The position numbers and the translations under genes were made by a program. A DNA stretch of 64,000 nucleotides. Source: Solilutibacter silvestris (GTDB lineage: Bacteria; Pseudomonadota; Gammaproteobacteria; Xanthomonadales; Xanthomonadaceae). The DNA is taken from positions 511,501 to 575,500 of the forward strand of contig NZ_NPZB01000001.1 of the NCBI RefSeq assembly GCF_002895945.1, read 5' to 3'. This document shows positions 49,242-56,840 of this stretch, in pieces. The notes under the pieces are model-generated. The model was given only the letters and a program-made list of their open reading frames with translations, was not told where the DNA came from and searched no databases. The number at the start of each line of letters is the position of its first letter. Within the stretch, counting starts at the first letter, position 1.

Positions 49242-49970
49242 ATGGAACCAACTGGACTTATCTTGTTTACGATGAATCCGTTGTATTTATTTTTATTCTT
49301 CATACTTATCGCAATAACTTTTCATATTGCGCTGGTTCGGCATTGGCCGCTCAATGAATTAAATTGGAAGAAAGTCGATTATCTATGGATATCATTATCA
49401 TTGATAAGCATCATTGGGCTATCCGCGACCATTAGAACGGACTGGTACAGCACTACCCTCATCATTGATCGCTATGCCCGCCAGTCTCGCTTAGAAGACT
49501 TGAAACACGCGTTGGCTGACGCCACTGGCGCGGCGATCTGTCGCGCGACTTTGAGAACAGAGTATTCGCCAAGTAACATAGATCAAATCGTTGCGGAATA
49601 TCAAAGCGCGTGTGAAGTTTTTAAGAAATTGTCTTCAATTGATACGCTTAATAATAAAGACGAAGCAAGGGGCTTCGTAGAGCTGCTTCCAGAGTCTCTG
49701 CAGCCGCTAAGAAGAAAATTTAATCAACCAGAAATTATTGAGGAGTTCGATAGCATCGAGAATGCTCACAATGGATTCCTCAAGTCGATCCAAGAAGAAA
49801 ATAAAACGCGCAATCTAGCATCAAAGTCGGATTTCGAAAAAATCATGAGTATTTTTGCGGCGCCGTTACTTGTTATAGCACTCGCATTGCGTCTCACAAA
49901 AGTGACTGGAGAGATTTCATTGAAAAAAGTAATGAAGCACTCAAGTCAAAATCCGGATCAACAAAAGTAG
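49242..49970 (+). CDS. Three-helix membrane protein of unknown function
   Basis: A 242-residue protein with strong AT-rich codon use. It has two N-terminal membrane segments (NPLYLFLFFILIAITFHIAL and VDYLWISLSLISIIGLSATI), a ~130-residue charged, helical soluble domain, and a third membrane segment near the end (MSIFAAPLLVIALALRLTKV) followed by a basic tail. No family recognised. The TM-soluble-TM plan resembles small membrane effectors of nucleotide-signalling defence systems and also simple immunity proteins, but nothing in the sequence decides. Preceded by a 218-bp untranslated stretch. Confidence 0.7.
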   Translation: MEPTGLILFTMNPLYLFLFFILIAITFHIALVRHWPLNELNWKKVDYLWISLSLISIIGLSATIRTDWYSTTLIIDRYARQSRLEDLKHALADATGAAICRATLRTEYSPSNIDQIVAEYQSACEVFKKLSSIDTLNNKDEARGFVELLPESLQPLRRKFNQPEIIEEFDSIENAHNGFLKSIQEENKTRNLASKSDFEKIMSIFAAPLLVIALALRLTKVTGEISLKKVMKHSSQNPDQQK

Positions 49971-50506
49971 AAGAAATCAATTTGGATATTTACCCGGGAG
50001 GTTGCATTCGCTCAGCTAGGATTCCCTTATGCAAGAACGATTGCGTTGAAAACGGATGTATTAGGCATCGCAATTCTTGATGTTATATGCGCCTTTCACA
50101 GGCGTTCAACGCTCGACTGAACACACCGATGAAGTCGATCAGGCAGAGCGCTGGAGCGCACCCAGCGCACTGGCGATTTGATCAGATCGTAGGGCAGGCC
50201 AATTTGGAAACGTTAGGTGATTACCACAGGGTTTCTGGATCTTGCCAAAGTTCAATCCATGCAACGTCAAGAACTTATGTGGGGTTCGAGCTAATCACGC
50301 CCATTGGACGGGTATGCGTCCCAGAGCCTATGAGTTGACAGAAACCACTCCAGGATCATCGATGTGTTTTTCCGGAAATGCCCGTAATGCTTACGCCGGC
50401 GTCCACATCAGTAGATTGAACCACAATTATCATAGTCGCCAAATATGCAATAAGACGGCTTACGACCTGTTGCAGCATTGGGCGTTAACGGAAGACTGGC
50501 CGATTC

Positions 50507-50537
50507 GCAATTGGGCAGCAGCCTGCTGCCCAATTGC
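50507..50537. repeat. Perfect hairpin repeat, copy 1
   Basis: Arms GCAATTGGGCAGCA and TGCTGCCCAATTGC (14 bp) with loop GCC. Related in sequence and shape to copies 2 and 3: all fit AATnnGGCAaCA on the left arm and its complement on the right. Confidence 0.8.
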
Positions 50538-50616
50538 AGCTACCCGCACTCGTCAATTGGCTAGCGACTGTTAGCCGATTTCGTCCTTGCCTCGGCTATG
50601 GGCCAAACAGCAGCTA

Positions 50617-50643
50617 AATTTGGCAACAGCTTGTTGCCAAATT
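50617..50643. repeat. Perfect hairpin repeat, copy 2
   Basis: Arms AATTTGGCAACA and TGTTGCCAAATT (12 bp) with loop GCT. Same family as the hairpins at 50507 and 50956. Confidence 0.8.
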
Positions 50644-50757
50644 GCCGAGCGGTGCGCTGCCAAGTGTCCTTAGTACCAAACGCCAGCGATCTGGACAGCG
50701 CCGCCAAACAAACTGATCAGGTCCACCAAATAAACTGATCGGCCAAGCCAACACGGT

Positions 50758-51172
50758 CTTAGGGTGTCTCGCGGGCCTGTTCCGCGGGCAGTGGCAACCG
50801 TGCCTCGAAGTTGGGGATCTCCTTGCCCCTGCGCTCCAGCAGTTGGTCGCGAAGGGTGCTGTGCGACCAGCCGTCGGCGATGGCTGCCTGGGCGCAGCGC
50901 AGGCGCTCGGCCGGGTCTTTGAGTTAGTCAGCAGTAGGACGTGGTCGCCCAAGGTAATAGGGCAACACCTAGTTGCCCTATTTCGGCGTCCACCCATGCC
51001 TGGCAAAAGACGCATGTATTTCAGGTCGGTGCGGAAAACTCTTCATTCCGGGAACTTCCCACGCAGATCGCTGGCCAGCCGATCTATGCCCCAAAGCCCT
51101 GTTGAGCTCGGCGATCAAATATGTCGCGGCCAATCTACCTTGACCGCTCAAAAAATCGTGGGTACCTAACAT
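50758..51172 (-). pseudogene. Decayed DUF1016/YhcG-type nuclease gene fragment
   Basis: On the minus strand, 50930 to 50758 translates to LKDPAERLRCAQAAIADGWS, HSTLRDQLLERRGKEIPNFE, ARLPLPAEQARETP then a stop. This matches the N-terminal region of DUF1016 (YhcG/PDDEXK-like) proteins, including the LKDP and NGWS-type motifs. An upstream piece in another frame (KSFPHRPEIHA, then ITLGDHVLLLT) fits the preceding LPWGH region. Stops and frameshifts separate the pieces and the C-terminal nuclease domain is absent, so this is a remnant of an earlier cargo gene. Confidence 0.65.
50956..50982. repeat. Perfect hairpin repeat, copy 3
   Basis: Arms AATAGGGCAAC and GTTGCCCTATT (11 bp) with a five-base loop ACCTA. 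It lies inside the decayed DUF1016-like sequence, at the point where the reading frame breaks, so it may have been inserted there. Confidence 0.75.
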
Positions 51173-51338
51173 TCACTTCCGGCCGGAAATTAACACTAGA
51201 TTAGTGGTCGCATCGATTCACTGATCATCCCAATTGGTTGTGGCGATCAGCTTTATCGGTGTTCGTACAATGGGTCGGAAGCTGTCGTTTAGCGCATTGA
51301 TCTACGCCTGATCAAGCTCTAGATCTACCGGATCAACT

Positions 51339-52976
51339 CTATCGGTATGTGCATTCGACGAGACGTGATTCAGGATTCGCCCTGTCTTCAGGCATGACTG
51401 TTCTCACATCTGCTAGGCTATTTGAATCGAGTGTAAAGTGCACATTAAACTCTGACTGTCGTTCCCTATCACCATGGAGAACAACGACAAGAGTTTTTTC
51501 AACGGTCTTTTTCAAGATAAGGGTAAAGAGCGTATCTTTACTGCGCTCATCAAGATTCGCTAGTGGCTCATCGAATATGTACAAGTCTGCATCCTGAGCC
51601 AACGCCATCGCAATTTGAAGCTTTCTTTGTTCTCCCGCTGAAAGCAGCGTAGGGTTTGAATTACGTAGTCCGCTGATTCCAACAAGTTCCAGCCAGTTCT
51701 CTGCTCCCCGAACTCCGGCAATCTCCGCAACATTCTCGAAAACCGTTCCCGGGAAAAAAGCGGGGTCAGTGAATTGACAGCTAATTCTTCCCTTTCCCGG
51801 CAAATGCGCTGCTCCAGAAATCGGATCTTTTAGCCCGCAGATTAGATCCACTAATGTAGATTTTCCGGTGCCGTTTGGACCAGAAATTAGCATTCGGTCC
51901 CCCGGAATTAGGCTAAATGAGATGCCACATAGCATTCGCTTTTCATCTAGCTGAGCGGCAGCACGGTCAAGCACAATGGTTGCATTGTCCTGATAGCATT
52001 CACGGTCATTTTTGCAACTCGCAAGCATTTTAAATTCTTCCAAGCGAGCGGCGACCCCGTTCATGGTGGCAAGCTGCGGCGTGAGTTCAATTAAGCTCTG
52101 AGCGCCGCTTACGGCACGCCAGTACGCTCCCATGAAGCTAAATAGGCCGCCGATTGTTAGTCCACCCGATATTACGGCAATGCCGGAGCCCAGAAGTACG
52201 GCCATCTCTGCATAGGACAAAAGAATTCCGCTAATCAAAGCGAAGATAGCAGTATGTTTTGTAAGTGTCAGTCGCGATTGCACGTTTTTCGAAAGAGCAT
52301 CAGACAATGCACTATGAGGAAGTAGTGCCCGGCGCATTGTGTTGTAGAGTTTGAAGCTGCCGACAACTTGCGATAGGGTTGTTCGCAGCTGTCCCTCGGT
52401 CTCTTGAACTTCCGAACTAGAATTCGAGATGCGACCAGAATAGCGTTTAGAAATGATCAGCAACACAGGAACGATCAAGCTAACGGCTAGGGCAAGTTGC
52501 CATGAAAGCCATACGCACACTGCAAGCGCGCTTATGAATCCCACAATCGATTTGTAAATCCCTATGACGGTATCAAGAGCCCCGGCTAATTCTTTAGACT
52601 CGTCGTATATCCGCCCCGTGTAATAACCATCCCCTTTCTCCCGGATGGAATTGTAGGGTTGATCAAAGTACAGCTCAGCATATTGTTTGGTGTAATCAGA
52701 CATTAAAGCGAGCCTGACTTTCACTTTGAAAATTGAATATAGGTAATCCATTACGCGCATTGCAGTGAAAAAAATTACCGCACATACACCAATGATTTCA
52801 AATCTGTGCATATCTCCTTGCTGAAGAGAATCAACCAACCACTTCAATACAAGAGGGTCTCCTGCTGTTGCAATGGTGGTTTGAACGGTCACGAATACAA
52901 GCAGCAACAACAACAGCTTCCATCTTTGCCGAAGCAAGGAAGTCAAAAGGCGACGAACGCGATCGGGGATCCACAT
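51339..52976 (-). CDS. ABC transporter (fused TMD-NBD), lanthipeptide exporter
   Basis: A 545-residue half-transporter: six membrane segments in residues ~15-310 (LLRQRWKLLLLLLVFVTVQT onward) and an ATPase domain with Walker A ISGPNGTGKSTLVDLICGLK, signature LSAGEQRKLQIAMAL, Walker B LYIFDEPLANLDE and switch HGD (VVVLHGDRE, with the usual TH replaced). No N-terminal C39 peptidase is present, as expected for class III lanthipeptide exporters, where the leader is removed by a separate protease. It starts 7 bp after the LanKC stop on the same strand, so it most likely exports the modified peptide. Confidence 0.88.
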   Translation of the reverse strand: MWIPDRVRRLLTSLLRQRWKLLLLLLVFVTVQTTIATAGDPLVLKWLVDSLQQGDMHRFEIIGVCAVIFFTAMRVMDYLYSIFKVKVRLALMSDYTKQYAELYFDQPYNSIREKGDGYYTGRIYDESKELAGALDTVIGIYKSIVGFISALAVCVWLSWQLALAVSLIVPVLLIISKRYSGRISNSSSEVQETEGQLRTTLSQVVGSFKLYNTMRRALLPHSALSDALSKNVQSRLTLTKHTAIFALISGILLSYAEMAVLLGSGIAVISGGLTIGGLFSFMGAYWRAVSGAQSLIELTPQLATMNGVAARLEEFKMLASCKNDRECYQDNATIVLDRAAAQLDEKRMLCGISFSLIPGDRMLISGPNGTGKSTLVDLICGLKDPISGAAHLPGKGRISCQFTDPAFFPGTVFENVAEIAGVRGAENWLELVGISGLRNSNPTLLSAGEQRKLQIAMALAQDADLYIFDEPLANLDERSKDTLFTLILKKTVEKTLVVVLHGDRERQSEFNVHFTLDSNSLADVRTVMPEDRANPESRLVECTYR

Positions 52977-52983
52977 GGCAGCG

Positions 52984-55650
52984 CTACGCCTTACGGCTTT
53001 GGTTGATCATGGGGAGATCGTGCATAAAACGACTGTTGCCATTCTGTAAGCGGTGCATAAACGAGCCAACACCTGAGGCGCCATATGCATAGTCACAGCT
53101 CAGGCGTTGGAGTCCGCGTCCAAGAAATCCAAGACTCCTCTGCCCCTGGACGCGGTATAAAGAAACATTCTTGGCAAGAATCCGTGCCCGCTCTAAGTAA
53201 AGGGCGTCCCCAGTGAGTTGATGCATATCCAACATAAACTCGCCAATACCGCTCATGCCTTCAAATTGCCCGGGGTGGACGGTAAATGCTGAAAAGCAGC
53301 TGTCTGCGGCTTGCCGTGCAAGATCGGTGTATCGGGGATCGTCCAACATACATCCGAATCGAATGAGAGCTGAGCCAACGCCACTTGCACCGTGTAGCCA
53401 GTAAGGTTCCGAGACGCTTGCAGCTGGGGTTGCACCCCACGAAATGTGCTTACCATCACTGATAGCCAAGTCAATCTCCGCATCGATGGCGTTTTTGGCT
53501 GCAAAAATTATTTGTTCATCGTTCAAAAATGTCCCTAAGTAAAGCAGCGACAAAGCGACGCCAGATCCGCCAAATGCATAGCCCAGATGGTGCTTTCCAT
53601 GGGCACTGATTTCCCATGATTTGTTATTCGTTGAATTGCTCTTACTCTCCCGGAAAATTAGCTGTCTTGCTATCTTTGTCGCTACTGAAATTGCCTCTGG
53701 ATTTTGGGAGAAAGCATCACAAAGCAATGTGCTGAGGACAACTCCGGCGTCGCCTTGAAAGAGGTTGCTCTCCTCACCAATTAAAGGAGATGTTAGAGCT
53801 TGCTTGAGCAGCCGTTTTCCTTCGGCAATGTATCCGGCTTGGTGCAGAATTACCGCAATACCGGCGCTGCCGTTATAGAGGCCCGGTGGTAATTCATTAG
53901 AACGTTCAATTGCGTTCAAGTACCAGGTCTCTTGGGTGCTGGTGAGCCCCATGCGGAGTGACAAATATTGCATGGGGCCGCCGCAGCCATAAGCGACGCT
54001 TAGCGGGTTCGTATTGAATGATTCCGGGTCGGATGGCCATAGGCGATCTGTCCGCTCTGGTTGGCATGTAACGCCTAGGAATTTATCGATACCATCAAGG
54101 ACCTCGGCTATTAGGGGAGCAATATCCCTGTTGGCAGTGGGCTCTTTTCGATGTTCAATGGGGCTTTGTGAACTTGTCAGCATGCGTTGGAAGTGGGCGG
54201 ATGCCATCACCGGTTCTGCCTTCCATAAAGCATGAATTGCTAGGCCCATCTCTTCTGGCAACCCTGCAGAACTCGAAAGTTCTTCAAGGAATTGTTCAAC
54301 GTTCGATGCATCAAAATCGAATAACGATTGAATCGGCAGTATGGCACTGAACACGATCATTCCAAGGGCGTACCAGTCATCCTTCTGGCTGACATCCTGG
54401 TGCTCAGCTTTGCTCTTGTCTCTGAACCCAGAGGTTGCCCACATGGACGTAAATGTTTTTGGAATAGTCCCGCCTACAACCGAAGCTCCCTCAAAATCAA
54501 TCAGAGTTATCTCCAAGGTATTTGGATCTATTAGTAAATTCCCTGGGGACAAATCTCCTACAACAACATCATGACGATGTATTTCGTCTAAAATTTCAAT
54601 TGCTTGTAAGGCGATCTTCGAGATTTTCGTGCAGAAATTTTTGGCCTTCTCCTCGTCGCGCTCAAAAGGCAGGAGATTGATGTCACTTCTGGCTCGAAAT
54701 CGTGTAAACGGTACACCTTCGAAGTATTGCTCTACTAGGAATGTATGCTCCCAATCTTGGATGATGTCGTAAACATCAATTACCCCATTGATGGATATAA
54801 GTCGAGAGAGGACATCAAATTCATGGCGCAGCAGCATCGACGCATCTAAGTCCCCAGTATCTAATCTAAACTGTGCAGCATGGGGTCTTGCCTCTTTCAA
54901 AACGACCTTTCGATCGTTGCAGATGGTATCTGTCGCGAGATATATGCCCCCGCCGTTTGAGAAGGTCAGCGCTTTTATGACCTTATAGCGTCCACCAACG
55001 AGACCAGAGCCTTCGCTACTGGATCCATCGTGACTATCAGGGAATGGTTCCGTTACCCACGGCGGAAGTTTGTAATAGGGCAGACGATCTTCTTTATAGG
55101 TTGATCCGTCTGGAGCATATAGTTCGCTCTGGCGTGTCCCCGAAATGGTTAATTTTGTGTGCGAGACGATTTCCCCATACCTGTAGTAGACAACTCCGGT
55201 CTGGGTATAGCGCTTGTCAGAGAGAATGTATGGCCCTTCAAAATTCTGAGTTGCATCATGCAAAAGAGGAGCAATTATGAGGAACTGCTCCTCGTCTTGG
55301 GGATAAATGGTCATCAACTTCCCAGCATTGCCTCGAGGGTAATGCTTCGAGTTCATAACGGACAACATCAGAGGATCTCTCGCTATCTTGAAAGAAATTC
55401 CCTGTTCGAAACAGATACGGGAACCAGCGCGGATAACATCCTCAGCATGAGTTGCCTTTGCTGATAGATGAATTTTGAACCCATGCGGCCGAAGTTTCCT
55501 TTCAGGGGGATGAGCTGCCAGCCAAACGCCGCTTATGCTTGTTGTCCACTCTGCAGGTAGATTTTCTAGAAGGACATCCTGAAATTTAGAGTTGTATTCT
55601 ATATTCGCGATGTCTTCGAAGAAATTTTTGTCGGCTAATGTATGCAGCAT
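52984..55650 (-). CDS. Class III lanthipeptide synthetase LanKC
   Basis: An 888-residue three-domain enzyme. Residues 1-200 are the phosphoSer/Thr lyase domain (TGVVYYRYGEIVS at ~152-164). Residues ~218-500 are a Ser/Thr kinase: RYKVIKALTFSNGGGIYLAT, Lys252 in VVLKEARPH, catalytic loop VVGDLSPGNLLID (Asp366, Asn371) and DFE (Asp385). Residues ~560-888 are a LanC-like cyclase with GYAFGGSGVALSLLYLG, YWLHGASGVGSALIRFG and YAYGASGVGSFM. The cyclase zinc ligands (the Cys-Cys-His of LanC and class IV LanL) are missing, which defines class III. It phosphorylates and dehydrates Ser/Thr of the precursor and forms (labionin/lanthionine) rings. It lies 60 bp after the precursor gene. Confidence 0.93.
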   Translation of the reverse strand: MLHTLADKNFFEDIANIEYNSKFQDVLLENLPAEWTTSISGVWLAAHPPERKLRPHGFKIHLSAKATHAEDVIRAGSRICFEQGISFKIARDPLMLSVMNSKHYPRGNAGKLMTIYPQDEEQFLIIAPLLHDATQNFEGPYILSDKRYTQTGVVYYRYGEIVSHTKLTISGTRQSELYAPDGSTYKEDRLPYYKLPPWVTEPFPDSHDGSSSEGSGLVGGRYKVIKALTFSNGGGIYLATDTICNDRKVVLKEARPHAAQFRLDTGDLDASMLLRHEFDVLSRLISINGVIDVYDIIQDWEHTFLVEQYFEGVPFTRFRARSDINLLPFERDEEKAKNFCTKISKIALQAIEILDEIHRHDVVVGDLSPGNLLIDPNTLEITLIDFEGASVVGGTIPKTFTSMWATSGFRDKSKAEHQDVSQKDDWYALGMIVFSAILPIQSLFDFDASNVEQFLEELSSSAGLPEEMGLAIHALWKAEPVMASAHFQRMLTSSQSPIEHRKEPTANRDIAPLIAEVLDGIDKFLGVTCQPERTDRLWPSDPESFNTNPLSVAYGCGGPMQYLSLRMGLTSTQETWYLNAIERSNELPPGLYNGSAGIAVILHQAGYIAEGKRLLKQALTSPLIGEESNLFQGDAGVVLSTLLCDAFSQNPEAISVATKIARQLIFRESKSNSTNNKSWEISAHGKHHLGYAFGGSGVALSLLYLGTFLNDEQIIFAAKNAIDAEIDLAISDGKHISWGATPAASVSEPYWLHGASGVGSALIRFGCMLDDPRYTDLARQAADSCFSAFTVHPGQFEGMSGIGEFMLDMHQLTGDALYLERARILAKNVSLYRVQGQRSLGFLGRGLQRLSCDYAYGASGVGSFMHRLQNGNSRFMHDLPMINQSRKA

Positions 55651-55670
55651 TCGGCGCCCCTACCAAAGAA

Positions 55671-55701
55671 AGCTGGCGCTGGAGAAATACCAGCGCCAGC
55701 T
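55671..55701 (-). terminator. Hairpin between precursor and LanKC (attenuator-like)
   Basis: Perfect 12-bp stem (AGCTGGCGCTGG / CCAGCGCCAGCT) with a 7-base loop, 8 bp downstream of the precursor stop in the direction of transcription. The following bases on the transcript strand are TTCTTTGG, a weak U-tract. This would give partial termination or 3-prime protection, raising precursor over synthetase. Confidence 0.75.
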
Positions 55702-55709
55702 GGTGTAAA

Positions 55710-55850
55710 TCAGAACCCTTGGAACTTGGTGCTGCCACCGCAGTTGTAGCTCACGCCGCTCGCCGAAGTGCAGCCAGCGCTTAGGCCACTGTTCCCTTCG
55801 CTTGCCGTTTCTTCGAGTTCCAGTGTTTGCAGAGAAAGAATCGCGTTCAT
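55710..55850 (-). CDS. Class III lanthipeptide precursor peptide (LanA), 46 residues
   Basis: Read from ATG 55850 on the minus strand: leader MNAILSLQTLELEETASEGN, then core SGLSAGCTSASGVSYNCGGS and STKFQGF at the end. The leader contains I-L-S-L-Q (residues 4-8), matching the ILxLQ-type motif by which LanKC enzymes recognise precursors. The core has two tandem Ser-x2-Ser-x2-Cys units: Ser21/Ser24/Cys27 and Ser31/Ser34/Cys37, the pattern that class III enzymes convert to labionin (or lanthionine) rings. AAGGAG lies 8 bp upstream of the ATG. Gene order precursor-synthetase-exporter supports the call. Additional Ser/Thr (Thr28, Ser29, Ser40, Thr41) could be dehydrated. Confidence 0.92.
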   Translation of the reverse strand: MNAILSLQTLELEETASEGNSGLSAGCTSASGVSYNCGGSTKFQGF

Positions 55851-56486
55851 TTCAATACTCCTTGTAGTTTTGAAGAAATGTCGCCTGACACAAAGGCGGG
55901 TTTATGCCCGCTTTCCAGTTGTGTCCTGTCCCGCGGGTGAATCGAAACCTAACAACGCGAATTTTCGAAAACAACACAGCTTTCACACTTTTATCGATAA
56001 ATATTTCTATGCCTGTCCGAAGTTGAAGATGATGTTCGAATTTGGACTGATAACGTAGGCGTGGGTGTCTTATTGACATGACGGAATGCAACATCGGACC
56101 GTTCAATCGAATTCGGACGTCCGATTTCGATATATCGCAATCAGTGTTTTTTGAACGAGCGCACGATTTCTTAATGGCGCCAATGAGTTCGCAAGAAGAA
56201 GACCAACAAGTCAGCTGCTTGAATGCTGATTAATCTGCGGAAAAATGCTATTAAGTCAGCGGAGGTGGACGTTTTTCCGGTTGTATCGCTCTTATGCGGC
56301 GGTCAAATTCACTCATGGGGATAAATAGTGAAGCGGTCTGCATGAATTGTTAATGTGCGTAGATCGGGGAAGACCACTTGTTCACAGCCGGTATCTGTAA
56401 GGGGTTGGCCCGTGTTCTGTACAGACTGATTTAATCAGTGCGACGAGTCGCATTTAACTAAAGGCATTTAACAGGAGAGTTGCGTT
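55851..56486. other. Divergent regulatory region between lanthipeptide and QueC-like operons
   Basis: About 636 bp with no supportable gene. On the lanthipeptide side it has a GC-rich imperfect hairpin (AAGGCGGG / CCCGCTTT around 55893-55914), and TGTCCGA (56014-56020), TCGGAC (56094-56099) and the large palindrome 56106-56131. The remaining 350 bp upstream of the small-protein gene are AT-rich; I see no clear promoter consensus. Confidence 0.5.
56106..56131. promoter_or_regulatory. 26-bp near-perfect palindrome upstream of lanthipeptide operon
   Basis: Left arm ATCGAATTCGGAC and right arm GTCCGATTTCGAT differ from perfect symmetry at one pair. The centre TCGGAC-GTCCGA carries the same half-site as the enhancer palindrome at 41690-41705, in everted order. 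It lies about 260 bp upstream of the precursor ATG, a distance suitable for an enhancer-binding protein. Confidence 0.5.
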
Positions 56487-56813
56487 ATGTCTGGATCTGG
56501 AAGTGGTTTCGGGGGTGGGCTGAGCGATGATGTGGCAATTTCTTGCGATCGCCTCATCATTGAAACGACGATTTCCTCTCCGAAGGAATCTGTCATTGCA
56601 AAGTTGTCGGCCAACAATTTTCTACAGGTTGAACTCGAGCAAGTAGGCGCAACTAGTGTCGTTGTCTTGATGTATCAGCGTGAAAAAGCGGGTGGCATCA
56701 CGCATGCGCAGACGAATAGATTACGCGAGTGCATCCAAGGAGGGACAAAATATACGGCCACAGTGATTTCCAAGTCCGACGGCCAGGTCCGAGTTCGAAT
56801 CAAACCCGTCTAA
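56487..56813 (+). CDS. Small Gly-rich N-terminus protein, first gene of the QueC-like operon
   Basis: A 108-residue protein with a flexible start (MSGSGSGFGGGLSDD), followed by a compact beta-rich domain: CDRLIIETTISSPKESVIAK, LEQVGATSVVVLMYQREKAG, and an end YTATVISKSDGQVRVRIKPV. The ribosome binding site is strong (AGGAG). I recall no function for this family. As the first gene of an operon with a kinase/deoxyribosyltransferase fusion and a QueC-like enzyme, it may be a carrier, substrate or scaffold. Initiator Met followed by Ser-Gly would normally expose an N-terminal Ser. Confidence 0.75.
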   Translation: MSGSGSGFGGGLSDDVAISCDRLIIETTISSPKESVIAKLSANNFLQVELEQVGATSVVVLMYQREKAGGITHAQTNRLRECIQGGTKYTATVISKSDGQVRVRIKPV

Positions 56814-56840
56814 CGGCCACAACTCTGCAGGGGGATCAAT

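Larger units (their letters stand above)
49971..51338. other. Gene-poor scar with decayed sequence and hairpins
   Basis: About 1.37 kb without an intact gene. The first 500 bp hold only short chance frames. 50.5-51.0 kb contains three related perfect hairpins, and 50.76-51.17 kb a decayed DUF1016-type gene; these are listed separately. The last 150 bp before the ABC transporter contain short direct and inverted pieces around GATCAA/CGGTATG but nothing identifiable. Confidence 0.6.

Noticed and set aside
50041-50600. Short plus-strand frames in the scar region
   Set aside because: No ribosome binding sites, domains or codon bias; several contain the hairpin repeats.
52984-55650. Class IV (LanL) or class II (LanM) lanthipeptide synthetase
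   Set aside because: The cyclase domain lacks the zinc-binding Cys/His motifs required in LanL and LanM, and the N-terminal half has lyase plus kinase domains, so class III fits.
55896-55909. A minus-strand GG-N10-GC pair as sigma-54 promoter for the lanthipeptide precursor
   Set aside because: Only the GG/GC spacing fits; the flanking bases do not match TGGCAC/TTGC and the stretch is better explained as a GC-rich hairpin.
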